DNA of 64,000 nucleotides from Sphingomonas_E sp042693015 (GTDB taxonomy: Bacteria; Pseudomonadota; Alphaproteobacteria; Sphingomonadales; Sphingomonadaceae). The stretch lies in assembly GCF_042693015.1 (NCBI RefSeq), contig NZ_CP170544.1:3844001-3908000 (forward strand), read 5' to 3'. The notes beneath the pieces are model-generated. The model ran no database searches. It was given only the letters and a program-made list of their open reading frames with translations, and was not told the origin of the DNA. The position numbers were made by a program, and so were the translations under genes. Each line of letters opens with the position of its first letter. Within the stretch, counting starts at the first letter, position 1. This document shows, one piece after another, positions 1 to 9,848 of this stretch.

Positions 1-56
1 AGCTGCTCGGAGAGCTGGTCGTCGGTCTTGGTGTTGAGATCGCTGATCTTGGCCAT
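1..56 (-). CDS. rpmC: Ribosomal protein L29, N-terminal part (cut by window edge)
   Basis: The first 18 codons, read leftward, begin MAKISDLNTKTDDQL, which fits the N-terminus of L29. L29 sits near the peptide exit tunnel of the 50S subunit. The ATG is at 54-56, one base after the rplP stop codon, so the two are translationally linked in the S10 operon. The rest lies beyond base 1. The position directly after rplP agrees with the conserved S10 order. Confidence 0.9.
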   Translation of the reverse strand, partial: MAKISDLNTKTDDQLSEQ

Positions 57-57
57 G

Positions 58-489
58 TTACGCAGCCTCGTAAATCGATTCACCGAGGCGGGCGACCACC
101 TTGGTCTTGATCGGCAGCTTTTCCATCGCGCGCTCGAAAGCGACGCGGGCGAGCGGGCCGGGAACGCCGTCGAGCTCGAACAGGATGCGGCCGGGCTTGA
201 CCCGCGCAGCCCAGAACTCGGGCGAACCCTTACCGGAGCCCATGCGGACTTCGGCCGGCTTCGACGAGACCGGAACGTCCGGGAAGATGCGGATCCACAA
301 ACGCCCCTGGCGCTTGATGTGACGCGTGATCGCGCGGCGGGCCGCTTCGATCTGGCGGGCGGTGATCCGGTCCGGCTCCAGAGCCTTCAGGCCGAAGGCG
401 CCGAAGTTGAGCTGGGTGCCACCCTTGGCGTCGCCATGGATGCGGCCCTTGAAGGCCTTGCGGAATTTTGTGCGCTTTGGTTGCAGCAT
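58..489 (-). CDS. rplP: 50S ribosomal protein L16
   Basis: A 143-residue basic protein starting MLQPKRTKFRKAFKGR, the typical L16 N-terminus. Its length is normal for the family. L16 organises the A-site side of the 50S subunit and contacts the acceptor end of tRNA. A 64-base gap separates it from rpsC upstream, while rpmC starts one base after its stop. No oddities are visible. Confidence 0.97.
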   Translation of the reverse strand: MLQPKRTKFRKAFKGRIHGDAKGGTQLNFGAFGLKALEPDRITARQIEAARRAITRHIKRQGRLWIRIFPDVPVSSKPAEVRMGSGKGSPEFWAARVKPGRILFELDGVPGPLARVAFERAMEKLPIKTKVVARLGESIYEAA

Positions 490-553
490 TTCTTAATCGC
501 CTTCTGACACCGATTGTCCGGTCGATCAGGCGACGTGGAAAGGGGTAAACCCC

Positions 554-1249
554 TTACCGCGCCGGCCGGACCCCCGACGTCTGAGCTTCCATCATGAGCC
601 GATCCTGGGCGAGCGGATCATGGCCGAGAATCTCGCCCTTGAAGATCCACACCTTGATCCCGCACACGCCATAAGCGGTGTGGGCTTCGGCTTCGGCATA
701 ATCGACATTCGCGCGCAGCGTGTGCAGCGGCACGCGGCCTTCGCGATACCATTCGGTCCGCGCGATTTCCGCGCCGCCGAGACGGCCGGCGCAGGTGATG
801 CGGATGCCTTCCGCGCCGAGACGCAGCGCCGACTGAACGGCACGCTTCATGGCACGACGGAACGCGACGCGGCGCTCGAGCTGATCGGCAACGCCCTGGG
901 CGACGAGCTTGGAGTCGATTTCCGGCTTGCGGATCTCGACGATGTTCAGGCTCACGTCCGACGAGGTCATCGCGCCGAGCGTCTTGCGCAGCTTCTCGAT
1001 GTCCGCGCCCTTCTTGCCGATGATGACACCGGGACGGGCAGCGTAGATCGAGATGCGGCACAGCTTGGCCGGACGCTCGATGACCACCTTGGAGATCGCG
1101 GCCTGCGGCAGCGCCTTCATGATGAACTTGCGGATCTTCAGATCCTCAAGCAGCAGGCGGCCATAATCGGCGCCTTCGGCGAACCAGCGGCTGTCCCAGG
1201 TGCGGTTGATCTGCAACCGCATGCCGATCGGGTTAGACTTCTGACCCAT
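554..1249 (-). CDS. rpsC: 30S ribosomal protein S3
   Basis: A 231-residue protein starting MGQKSNPIGMRLQINRTWDSRW. Around residues 70-90 it carries the KH-type RNA-binding motif GVIIGKKGADIEKL, and the C-terminal half contains the conserved RTEWYREGRVPLHTLRA segment. S3 is in the head of the 30S subunit at the mRNA entry channel. One base separates its ATG from the rplV stop, so coupled translation is likely. Confidence 0.97.
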   Translation of the reverse strand: MGQKSNPIGMRLQINRTWDSRWFAEGADYGRLLLEDLKIRKFIMKALPQAAISKVVIERPAKLCRISIYAARPGVIIGKKGADIEKLRKTLGAMTSSDVSLNIVEIRKPEIDSKLVAQGVADQLERRVAFRRAMKRAVQSALRLGAEGIRITCAGRLGGAEIARTEWYREGRVPLHTLRANVDYAEAEAHTAYGVCGIKVWIFKGEILGHDPLAQDRLMMEAQTSGVRPAR

Positions 1250-1250
1250 A

Positions 1251-1634
1251 TTATTCTCCAGCCTCTTCCTGCTCGCGGACGACCACGCGCAGGCGCGAGA
1301 ACGGCTTGATGATGCGGGTGGAACGACCGCGGGCGCGGGTGGCGAAGCGCTTCATGACGAGGCCCTTGCCGACCGAGGCTTCCTTCACGACGAGCGCATC
1401 CACATCGAGATTGTGGTTGTTCTCGGCGTTGGCGATCGCGCTCTGAAGCACCTTGCGCACGTCGACAGCCATCGCCTTCTTCGAGAAAGCGAGGATGTTG
1501 AGCGCGTCGCCGGCCTTCTTGTTGCGGATCAGCGCCGCGACCAGGTTCAGCTTCTGGGGGCTGCCACGGACGGTGGTGGCCACCGCCAGGGCTTCCTTGT
1601 CACCCACCTTGCGGGGAGATGCAGGCTTAGACAT
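1251..1634 (-). CDS. rplV: 50S ribosomal protein L22
   Basis: A 127-residue protein. The core matches L22: SPQKLNLVAALIRNKKAGDAL near the N-terminus, and the C-terminal loop region ARGRSTRIIKPFSRLRVVV, which reaches into the exit tunnel and is where macrolide-resistance changes usually occur. The start codon overlaps the rpsS stop by one base in a TGATG arrangement. Length is slightly above the roughly 110 residues of E. coli because of an N-terminal extension. Confidence 0.96.
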   Translation of the reverse strand: MSKPASPRKVGDKEALAVATTVRGSPQKLNLVAALIRNKKAGDALNILAFSKKAMAVDVRKVLQSAIANAENNHNLDVDALVVKEASVGKGLVMKRFATRARGRSTRIIKPFSRLRVVVREQEEAGE

Positions 1635-1909
1635 CAGCGCTTGCCCTTCTTGTCGGCGGCGTGGCCGGGGAAGTAGCGCGTCGGCGCGAATTCACCCAGC
1701 TTGTGACCGACCATGTCTTCATTGACCGACACCGGCACGAACTTGCGGCCGTTGTAGAGATTGAAGGTCAGGCCAACGAACTGCGGAAGGATCGTCGAAC
1801 GGCGCGACCAGGTCTTGATCGGAGCGCGAGCGCCCGATTCCTGGGCCGATTCGGCCTTCTTCAGCAGATGCAGGTCGACAAACGGACCTTTCCAGACGGA
1901 GCGGGCCAT
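1634..1909 (-). CDS. rpsS: 30S ribosomal protein S19
   Basis: A 91-residue protein starting MARSVWKGPFVDLHLLKKAE. It contains the diagnostic segment SRRSTILPQFVGLTFNLYNGRKFVPV and ends in a basic HAADKKGKR tail. S19 forms part of the 30S head with S13 and contacts the A-site finger. It lies three bases after rplB and overlaps rplV by one base. Confidence 0.97.
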   Translation of the reverse strand: MARSVWKGPFVDLHLLKKAESAQESGARAPIKTWSRRSTILPQFVGLTFNLYNGRKFVPVSVNEDMVGHKLGEFAPTRYFPGHAADKKGKR

Positions 1910-1912
1910 CGC

Positions 1913-2749
1913 TTACCTCTTCTTCTTCGCGTGACGCGAACGGATGATGAACTTGTCCGTGGACTTGTTCGAACGGGTGCGGGCACCCTTGGTCGGCTTG
2001 CCCCACGGGGTGACCGGATGACGGCCGCCCGAGGTGCGGCCTTCACCGCCGCCATGGGGGTGATCGACCGGGTTCTTGGCGACGCCGCGGGTAAGCGGAC
2101 GCTTGCCGAGCCAGCGGTTGCGACCGGCCTTCGCCAGGTTCTGGTTGGCGTTGTCCGGGTTGGACACCGCACCGACCGTGCACATGCAATCCGAGCGGAT
2201 GTAACGCTGCTCGCCCGAGTTCAGGCGAACCATCACCATGCCCTTGTCGCGGCCGACGATCTGCACATAAGTGCCGGCGGCACGCGCGATCTGGCCACCC
2301 TTGCCGGGCTTCATCTCGACATTGTGGACGATCGTGCCGACCGGGGCCTGGCCGATTTCCATCGCGTTGCCGGGCTTGGTATCGGTCTTCTTGCCGGCCA
2401 CGACCACGTCACCGGCAGCGAGACGCTGCGGCGCGATGATGTAGGCGACCTCGCCGTCCTCATACTTCACCAGCGCGATGAAGGCCGAACGGTTGGGGTC
2501 ATATTCCAGGCGCTCGACGGTCGCGGGCTGATCCCACTTCCGGCGCTTGAAATCGACGAAGCGATACTTCTGCTTGTGGCCGCCAGCGATGCCGCGCGCG
2601 GTGGCGTGGCCCTGGTTGTTGCGGCCGCCGGACTTGCGCTTGCCTTCGGTAAGCGCCTTGACCGGCTTGCCCTTCCACAGCGACGACTTGTCGACGAGGA
2701 TGAGGCCGCGCCGTGCCGGGCTGGTCGGGTTATAATGCTTCAGCGCCAT
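1913..2749 (-). CDS. rplB: 50S ribosomal protein L2
   Basis: A 278-residue protein starting MALKHYNPTSPARRGL. The highly conserved C-terminal loop GVAKNPVDHPHGGGEGRTSGG is intact, including the histidine needed for peptidyl transferase assembly. Length is normal. Four bases separate it from rplW upstream. The 3' end codes for a lysine- and arginine-rich tail (SRHAKKKR). Confidence 0.98.
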   Translation of the reverse strand: MALKHYNPTSPARRGLILVDKSSLWKGKPVKALTEGKRKSGGRNNQGHATARGIAGGHKQKYRFVDFKRRKWDQPATVERLEYDPNRSAFIALVKYEDGEVAYIIAPQRLAAGDVVVAGKKTDTKPGNAMEIGQAPVGTIVHNVEMKPGKGGQIARAAGTYVQIVGRDKGMVMVRLNSGEQRYIRSDCMCTVGAVSNPDNANQNLAKAGRNRWLGKRPLTRGVAKNPVDHPHGGGEGRTSGGRHPVTPWGKPTKGARTRSNKSTDKFIIRSRHAKKKR

Positions 2750-2753
2750 GGCG

Positions 2754-3068
2754 TCAGATCCCCGTCGTCACGTCGATGGACTGGCCTTCGGCCAGCGTCA
2801 CGATCGCCTTCTTCACGTCCGAGCGGCGGTAGGGCGCGCCCTTCCACTTCTTGGTCTTGCCCTTCTGGACGATCGTGTTCACGCCCGTCACCGAGACATT
2901 GAACAGCGCTTCGACAGCGGCCTTGATCTCAGGCTTGCTGGCGTCGCCGGCGACCTTGAAGACAACCGCATTATGCTCGGAGAGCAGGCTGGTCTTCTCG
3001 GTGATGTGCGGGGCGAGGACGACGTCGTAATGACGCAGCGCCACCGCTTCCTTTTGCTTCTTAGCCAT
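2754..3068 (-). CDS. rplW: 50S ribosomal protein L23
   Basis: A 104-residue protein with the L23 hallmarks HITEKTSLLSEHNAVVFKV and VNTIVQKGKTKKWKGAPYRR. L23 forms the docking site at the tunnel exit for trigger factor and SRP. Its start overlaps the end of rplD by eight bases, so ribosomes ending on rplD probably reinitiate here. Confidence 0.97.
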   Translation of the reverse strand: MAKKQKEAVALRHYDVVLAPHITEKTSLLSEHNAVVFKVAGDASKPEIKAAVEALFNVSVTGVNTIVQKGKTKKWKGAPYRRSDVKKAIVTLAEGQSIDVTTGI

Positions 3069-3687
3069 TGAGGCGCGCCTCCAGCTTCTCGACGGCGGCG
3101 CGGGTCAGCACCAGCGTGTCATGCTTCAGAATGTCGTAGACGTTCGCACCGATCGCCGGCAGCAGATTGACGCCCTTGATGTTGCTCGAAGCCAGCGCGA
3201 AGCTGACGTTCAGCGCTTCACCGTCGATCACCAGCGCCTTGGCGCCGAAACCGAGCTTGGCGAGCTGACCGGCCAGCGTCTTGGTCTTGCCTTCAGCAAC
3301 GTCGAGCGCGTCGACGATGATCAGGTTGCCGTCCTTGGCCTTGGCCGAGAGCGCCATCTTGAGACCGAGCGCACGAACCTTCTTGTTCAGCGACGGGTTG
3401 AAATCACGAACGCGGGCGCCGTGAGCCTTACCACCGCCGATGAACACCGGTGCGCGGCGATCGCCGTGACGAGCCGTACCGCCGCCCTTCTGGCGACCGA
3501 ACTTCTTGCCCGAACGTGCGACGTCCGAACGCTCGCGGGTGCCGCGGGCGGTGCCGCGACGCTTCTCGAGCTGCCAGGTGATGACACGGTGCAGGATGTC
3601 CGCGCGCGGCTCGAGGCCGAACACGTCGTCCGCGAGTTCGATGTCGCCCGACGCCTTTGCGTCGAGGGTCTGAACCTTGACCTTCAT
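3061..3687 (-). CDS. rplD: 50S ribosomal protein L4
   Basis: A 208-residue protein. The conserved extended loop RSGKKFGRQKGGGTARHGDRR lies around residues 55-78, preceded by RGTARGTRERSDVARS. L4 lines the exit tunnel. In E. coli it also represses its own operon by transcription attenuation and translation block. The structured gap upstream of rplC in this window is a possible place for comparable control, but no L4 binding site can be proved here. Confidence 0.97.
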   Translation of the reverse strand: MKVKVQTLDAKASGDIELADDVFGLEPRADILHRVITWQLEKRRGTARGTRERSDVARSGKKFGRQKGGGTARHGDRRAPVFIGGGKAHGARVRDFNPSLNKKVRALGLKMALSAKAKDGNLIIVDALDVAEGKTKTLAGQLAKLGFGAKALVIDGEALNVSFALASSNIKGVNLLPAIGANVYDILKHDTLVLTRAAVEKLEARLNG

Positions 3688-3689
3688 GA

Positions 3690-4442
3690 TCAGCCCTCCT
3701 GGCCTTCGGCGGCTTCGGCAGCGACTTCGGCCGGAGCCTCGGTCTGCGGAGCGGCATCGTTGCTGGCGGCCTTCTTCACCGAGGCCGGATAGGGCGCATC
3801 AGCGTGACGCGCGACCTTCACCGAATCCTTGACGATCAGCCAGGCGCCCTTGGAACCGGGCACCGAACCCTTGACGAACAGAAGCCCGCGCTCGACGTCG
3901 GTCGAAACGATTTCGAGATTCTGCTGCGTGCGCTGACGGTCGCCCATGTGGCCGGCCATCTTCTTGTTCTTGAAGACCTTGCCCGGATCCTGGCGGTTGC
4001 CGGTCGAACCGTGCGAACGGTGCGAGACGGAAACGCCGTGGGTCGCGCGCAGACCGCCGAAGCCCCAACGCTTCATGGCGCCCGCAAAGCCCTTACCCTG
4101 GGTCTGGCCGGCGATGTCGACCAGCTGGCCCGGCACGAAATGGTCGGCGGCGATTTCCGCGCCAACCTCGAGCACGGCGTCATCGGCCACGCGGAATTCC
4201 ACGAGACGCGCCTTGGGCTCGACTTCCGCCTTGGCGAAATGCCCACGCTCGGGCTTCGAGATATTCTTGACCTTCGCGGTCCCCGCGCCGAGCTGCACGG
4301 CCACATAGCCGTCCCGCTCCTTGTCGCGGACCGAAACGACCTGAGCGCCTTCCAGCGAGAGGACAGTCACGGGAACGTGACGGCCGTCTTCCTGGAACAG
4401 GCGGGTCATCCCCATCTTCTTCGCGATCACGCCAGTGCGCAT
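3690..4442 (-). CDS. rplC: 50S ribosomal protein L3
   Basis: A 250-residue protein read from the ATG at 4440-4442, which follows a strong ribosome binding site (GGAAGGAG) with good spacing. An open frame continues upstream to 4553 but has no family similarity. The start MRTGVIAKKMGMTRLFQEDG and the segment GFAGAMKRWGFGGLRATHG identify L3. The C-terminus carries an alanine- and glutamate-rich tail (residues about 225-250), an extension beyond the L3 fold. L3 acts in early 50S assembly. Confidence 0.97.
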   Translation of the reverse strand: MRTGVIAKKMGMTRLFQEDGRHVPVTVLSLEGAQVVSVRDKERDGYVAVQLGAGTAKVKNISKPERGHFAKAEVEPKARLVEFRVADDAVLEVGAEIAADHFVPGQLVDIAGQTQGKGFAGAMKRWGFGGLRATHGVSVSHRSHGSTGNRQDPGKVFKNKKMAGHMGDRQRTQQNLEIVSTDVERGLLFVKGSVPGSKGAWLIVKDSVKVARHADAPYPASVKKAASNDAAPQTEAPAEVAAEAAEGQEG

Positions 4443-4712
4443 GATCTGCTCCTTCCAACAGAGGCTCCCGTTATCGGGGAGCGTGCCAACGAAAAAGGCC
4501 CCGGCGAACCGCCGAAGCCCAGCCCAATGAAACCTTGCCCCCGTCAGGGCCATTTTTCCGCTTCGTCAAAAGCGAAAGACGGGGACTCGGGCGCCAGCAA
4601 GCTGGCCGGTATCCCTACTCTTCCGTCACGCGACTAAAATGCCTGGGTCGATGCCTTGGGCAAAATCGCATGAGGCGCTGCGGCCGATTCGGCTGCAGCG
4701 AGAGCCGGCCTC
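4443..4712 (-). promoter_or_regulatory. Structured rpsJ-rplC spacer, possible attenuator leader
   Basis: This 270-base stretch is far longer than the 1-64-base spacers elsewhere in the operon and holds no gene. Read leftward it contains a hairpin near 4685-4707 (GCTGC arms), one at about 4592-4605 (GCCAGC/GCTGGC), then a terminator-like hairpin with five U, then a small hairpin (4464-4482, GCTCCC/GGGAGC) just before the rplC ribosome binding site. A CCCCGTC stretch can also pair with a later GACGGGG, so alternative folds exist. Control of rplC onward by attenuation is an inference. Confidence 0.5.
4492..4519 (-). terminator. Intrinsic terminator or attenuator between rpsJ and rplC
   Basis: On the minus strand a 10-bp stem with two G-U pairs (arms 4510-4519 and 4497-4506, loop 4507-4509) is followed directly by TTTTT (4496-4492). 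This has the form of a Rho-independent terminator, placed inside what is normally one transcription unit. Partial read-through or regulated antitermination would be needed for full operon expression from the rpsJ side. Confidence 0.65.
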
Positions 4713-5024
4713 TTAGGCCAGTTTGATCTCGACATCAACACCCGCGGCGAGATCGAGCTTCATCAGCGCGTCGACCGTCTGCGGCGTGGGCTGCACGATA
4801 TCCAGGAGGCGCTTGTAGGTGCGCACCTCGAACTGTTCGCGCGACTTCTTATCGATGTGGGGGCCACGGTTGACCGTGAACTTCTCGATGCGCGTCGGGA
4901 GGGGAATGGGACCGCGGATAAGCGCGCCGGTACGTCGGGCGGTGTCGGCGATGTCGCCGGTGGCCTGATCAAGCACGCGATGGTCGAACGCCTTAAGGCG
5001 AATGCGGATGTTCTGCGTTTCCAT
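4713..5024 (-). CDS. rpsJ: 30S ribosomal protein S10
   Basis: A 103-residue protein starting METQNIRIRLKAFDHRVLD, the family start. The frame stays open 36 bases further upstream, but that part has no similarity and no better binding site. It has the PTRIEKFTVNRGPHIDKKSREQFE segment. S10 (NusE) also serves in Nus-dependent antitermination of rRNA operons. It is the first gene of the S10 operon and is separated from tuf by a strong terminator. Confidence 0.96.
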   Translation of the reverse strand: METQNIRIRLKAFDHRVLDQATGDIADTARRTGALIRGPIPLPTRIEKFTVNRGPHIDKKSREQFEVRTYKRLLDIVQPTPQTVDALMKLDLAAGVDVEIKLA

Positions 5025-5095
5025 TTCTCTACCGATGCGAAAGAGCCGTGCCCCGACCAATCAGCGCCGAATCCCTCGGCGAATCTGTCGGAAGC

Positions 5096-5134
5096 AAAAA
5101 ATTACCGGCCGGCTCCCTAGGGGAGCCGGCCGGT
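5096..5134 (-). terminator. Intrinsic terminator after tuf
   Basis: On the minus strand, 13 bases after the tuf stop, there is a nearly perfect GC-rich stem (ACCGGCCGGCTCC arms, 5104-5134). It is followed by AATTTTTT (5103-5096). This is a textbook Rho-independent terminator. It separates the str operon from rpsJ, so the S10 operon should have its own promoter in 5025-5095. Confidence 0.9.
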
Positions 5135-5146
5135 ATATGCAACCAA

Positions 5147-6337
5147 TTACTTGGTGATCGTGCCGACGACGCCGGCGCCGACCGTACGGCCGCCTTCGCG
5201 AATCGCGAAGCGCAGACCCTGGTCCATGGCGATCGGGGCGATCAGCTTGATGCCGAGCGAGACGTTGTCGCCGGGCATGACCATCTCGGTGCCTTCCGGC
5301 AGCGTCACTTCGCCCGTCACGTCGGTCGTGCGGAAGTAGAACTGCGGACGGTAGTTGGCGAAGAACGGCGTGTGACGGCCACCCTCGTCCTTCGACAGCA
5401 CGTACACCTCGGCCGAGAATTCGGTGTGCGGGGTGATCGTGCCCGGCTTGGCCAGAACCTGACCACGCTCGACCTCTTCACGGCCAACGCCGCGGATCAG
5501 CGCACCGATGTTGTCGCCAGCCTGGCCCTGATCGAGCAGCTTGCGGAACATTTCGACGCCCGTGACGGTGGTCTTGCGGGTGTCCTTGATGCCGACGATC
5601 TCGACTTCCTCGCCAACCTTGACGATGCCGGTTTCGACACGGCCGGTGACGACGGTGCCGCGACCCGAGATCGAGAACACGTCTTCGATCGGCATCAGGA
5701 ACGACTTGTCGAGCGGACGCTCCGGCTGCGGAATCCAGCTGTCGACAGCCGCCATCAGCTTCAGAACGGCGTCGTGGCCGATTTCCGGGGTCTTGTCCTG
5801 GAGGGCGGCAACGGCCGAACCCGGGATGATCGGAATGTTGTCGCCGTCGAACTCATACTTCGACAGAAGCTCGCGAACCTCGAGCTCGACGAGCTCCAGG
5901 ATCTCGGCGTCGTCGACGAGATCGACCTTGTTCAGGAACACGACAAGCTGCGGCACGCCGACCTGACGGGCGAGCAGGATGTGCTCGCGGGTCTGCGGCA
6001 TCGGGCCGTCGGTGGCCGACACGACCAGGATCGCGCCGTCCATCTGGGCGGCACCGGTGATCATGTTCTTCACATAGTCGGCGTGGCCCGGGCAATCGAC
6101 GTGCGCATAGTGACGCGCTTCGGTCTCATACTCGACGTGAGCGGTCGAGATGGTGATGCCACGCTCGCGCTCTTCCGGAGCCTTGTCGATGTTGTCGTAG
6201 CTGGTGAAGGTCGCGCCGCCGGTTTCGGCGAGCACCTTGGTGATCGCGGCCGTCAGCGAGGTCTTGCCGTGGTCGACGTGACCGATGGTGCCGATGTTGC
6301 AGTGCGGCTTCGTCCGCTCGAACTTAGCTTTCGCCAT
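5147..6337 (-). CDS. tuf: Translation elongation factor Tu
   Basis: A 396-residue GTPase that carries aminoacyl-tRNA to the ribosome. The G1 loop GHVDHGKTSL is near residues 18-27, G3 is DCPGHADYV and G4 is NKVD. Domains II and III are complete and end in GAGVVGTITK. Length is normal. It lies 78 bases after fusA as the last gene of the str operon and is followed by its own terminator. Only this copy of tuf is in the window. Confidence 0.99.
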   Translation of the reverse strand: MAKAKFERTKPHCNIGTIGHVDHGKTSLTAAITKVLAETGGATFTSYDNIDKAPEERERGITISTAHVEYETEARHYAHVDCPGHADYVKNMITGAAQMDGAILVVSATDGPMPQTREHILLARQVGVPQLVVFLNKVDLVDDAEILELVELEVRELLSKYEFDGDNIPIIPGSAVAALQDKTPEIGHDAVLKLMAAVDSWIPQPERPLDKSFLMPIEDVFSISGRGTVVTGRVETGIVKVGEEVEIVGIKDTRKTTVTGVEMFRKLLDQGQAGDNIGALIRGVGREEVERGQVLAKPGTITPHTEFSAEVYVLSKDEGGRHTPFFANYRPQFYFRTTDVTGEVTLPEGTEMVMPGDNVSLGIKLIAPIAMDQGLRFAIREGGRTVGAGVVGTITK

Positions 6338-6415
6338 TGTATCCTACCTTCTTCTCAAACCGTTTTCCGGGACGCGCCGCCCGATGCGGACGCGCCCATA
6401 CCTGCAAATTTAGCT

Positions 6416-8488
<2,073 letters not shown>

Positions 8489-8575
8489 GATCTTAAACTC
8501 CGATGTCGGGGATCGGAGCGTCCGCTCCGTCCCCGACGATATGGGAAGGTTATGTGACTCTTTCGAGTCCGCCTT

Positions 8576-9046
8576 TTACCAGCGATAGTGCGAGAAGGCG
8601 CGGTTCGCTTCCGCCATGCGGTGCGTGTCTTCGCGCTTCTTCACGGCATTGCCGCGGTTGCTGGCGGCGTCGAGCAGCTCGCCCGACAGACGCGCCGACA
8701 TCGTGGTCTCGCTGCGCGAACGCGCGGCCGAGATCAGCCAGCGAATCGCCAGCGCCTGCGAACGCTCCGGACGAACCTCGACCGGAACCTGGTAGGTCGC
8801 ACCACCGACGCGGCGGCTGCGGACCTCGATGCCCGGCTTGATGTTGTTGAGCGCGTCATGGAACACGCCGATCGGATCGCGCTTGGCGCGGGTCTCGACG
8901 ACTTCGAGGGCTGAATAGACGATGCCTTCGGCAACCGACTTCTTGCCGTCGAGCATGACGGAATTCATGAACTTGCTGAGCACGACATCCCCGAACTTAG
9001 GATCGGGGAGGATTTCGCGCTTCTCGGGACGACGACGACGAGCCAT
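8576..9046 (-). CDS. rpsG: 30S ribosomal protein S7
   Basis: A 156-residue protein starting MARRRRPEKREILPDPKFGD, with the conserved GGATYQVPVEVRPERSQALA and KKREDTHRMAEANRAFSHYRW segments. S7 nucleates assembly of the 30S head and contacts the E site. In E. coli it is the str operon repressor. It lies 63 bases after rpsL and 87 bases before fusA. Confidence 0.98.
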   Translation of the reverse strand: MARRRRPEKREILPDPKFGDVVLSKFMNSVMLDGKKSVAEGIVYSALEVVETRAKRDPIGVFHDALNNIKPGIEVRSRRVGGATYQVPVEVRPERSQALAIRWLISAARSRSETTMSARLSGELLDAASNRGNAVKKREDTHRMAEANRAFSHYRW

Positions 9047-9109
9047 CTCGTTAATTCCTTATACTCGCCCGGGGCCGCAAGACGGCCGCGCCGGGCAGAC
9101 CAAACCAGC

Positions 9110-9481
9110 TTACTTCGGACGCTTGGCGCCGTACTTCGAACGGCTCTGCTTGCGATCCTTGACGCCCTGCGTGTCGAGCACGCCGCGCAGCACATGGTAG
9201 CGCACGCCGGGAAGATCGCGCACACGGCCGCCGCGGATGAGCACAACCGAGTGCTCCTGCAGGTTGTGGCCCTCGCCGGGGATGTAGCTGATGACTTCGC
9301 GCTGGTTGGTCAGGCGAATCTTGGCGACCTTGCGGAGAGCCGAGTTCGGCTTCTTCGGGGTGGTCGTGTAGACGCGCGTGCAGACGCCCCGCTTCTGCGG
9401 GTTCTGGTCCATCGCAGGGACCTTCGACTTGGCCTTCTGCGGTTCGCGACCCTTGCGGATCAACTGATTGATCGTCGGCAT
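9110..9481 (-). CDS. rpsL: 30S ribosomal protein S12
   Basis: A 123-residue decoding-site protein starting MPTINQLIRKGREP. An in-frame GTG 12 bases upstream could start a form four residues longer, but the ATG matches the family. The loop TPKKPNSALRKVAK, where streptomycin-resistance changes occur, is wild type. The segment GRVRDLPGVRYH contains the aspartate that is methylthiolated in many bacteria. It is the first gene of the str operon, with a 5' leader of about 190 bases. Confidence 0.98.
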   Translation of the reverse strand: MPTINQLIRKGREPQKAKSKVPAMDQNPQKRGVCTRVYTTTPKKPNSALRKVAKIRLTNQREVISYIPGEGHNLQEHSVVLIRGGRVRDLPGVRYHVLRGVLDTQGVKDRKQSRSKYGAKRPK

Positions 9482-9675
9482 GAAGCCCTTCACCTTTTGT
9501 TACCGGAAAAACCGGCGGTTACTTTACCGATGCCCGAATTGCCCGGTGCCCCGAAGGGAGATTCCCGGAACGCGCAAAAGCCCCGGTGGCCTGTCGGCTC
9601 ACCTGAGCCATTGCGTGCATCAGCAATGTTCAAGCTAACCCTCCTGCCGGGAATCCGGCCGAAGAGCAGGCGCGC

Positions 9676-9704
9676 GCTATAGTAGGAGAGTCGGCGCGGG
9701 TCAA
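9676..9704 (-). promoter_or_regulatory. Sigma-70-type promoter of the str operon
   Basis: On the minus strand the -35 box TTGACC (9704-9699) and the -10 box TATAGC (9681-9676) are separated by exactly 17 bases. Transcription should start near 9669, leaving a leader of about 188 bases before rpsL. It is one of the strongest promoter matches in the window, as expected for a translation operon. Confidence 0.85.
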
Positions 9705-9790
9705 CCGGGCGTGGCCAGATGCGCCCGCCTGAACTACCGTCCCCACCGTCATCACGAGGGGCATGGCCCCGGCATCCGCCGCACCGGTAC

Positions 9791-9822
9791 AAAAAAGGGG
9801 ACGAGCCCGAAGGCCCGCCCCC
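9791..9822 (-). terminator. Intrinsic terminator of the TonB receptor gene
   Basis: Read leftward, an 11-bp GC-rich stem with a TTCG tetraloop (arms 9822-9812 and 9807-9797) is followed by six T (9796-9791). The UUCG loop and U-tract make it a very strong Rho-independent terminator. It lies 26 bases after the receptor stop codon. Confidence 0.92.
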
Positions 9823-9848
9823 CATTTTCTCGAGCGTTGGTGCGCCGC

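Larger units (their letters stand above)
9482..9848. other. Intergenic region between rpsL and TonB receptor
   Basis: No gene is supported here. The region holds the str operon promoter (9676-9704), the rpsL leader of about 190 bases, and the terminator of the TonB receptor gene (9791-9822). Both flanking genes are on the minus strand, so transcription from the receptor should stop before the rpsL promoter. Confidence 0.8.
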
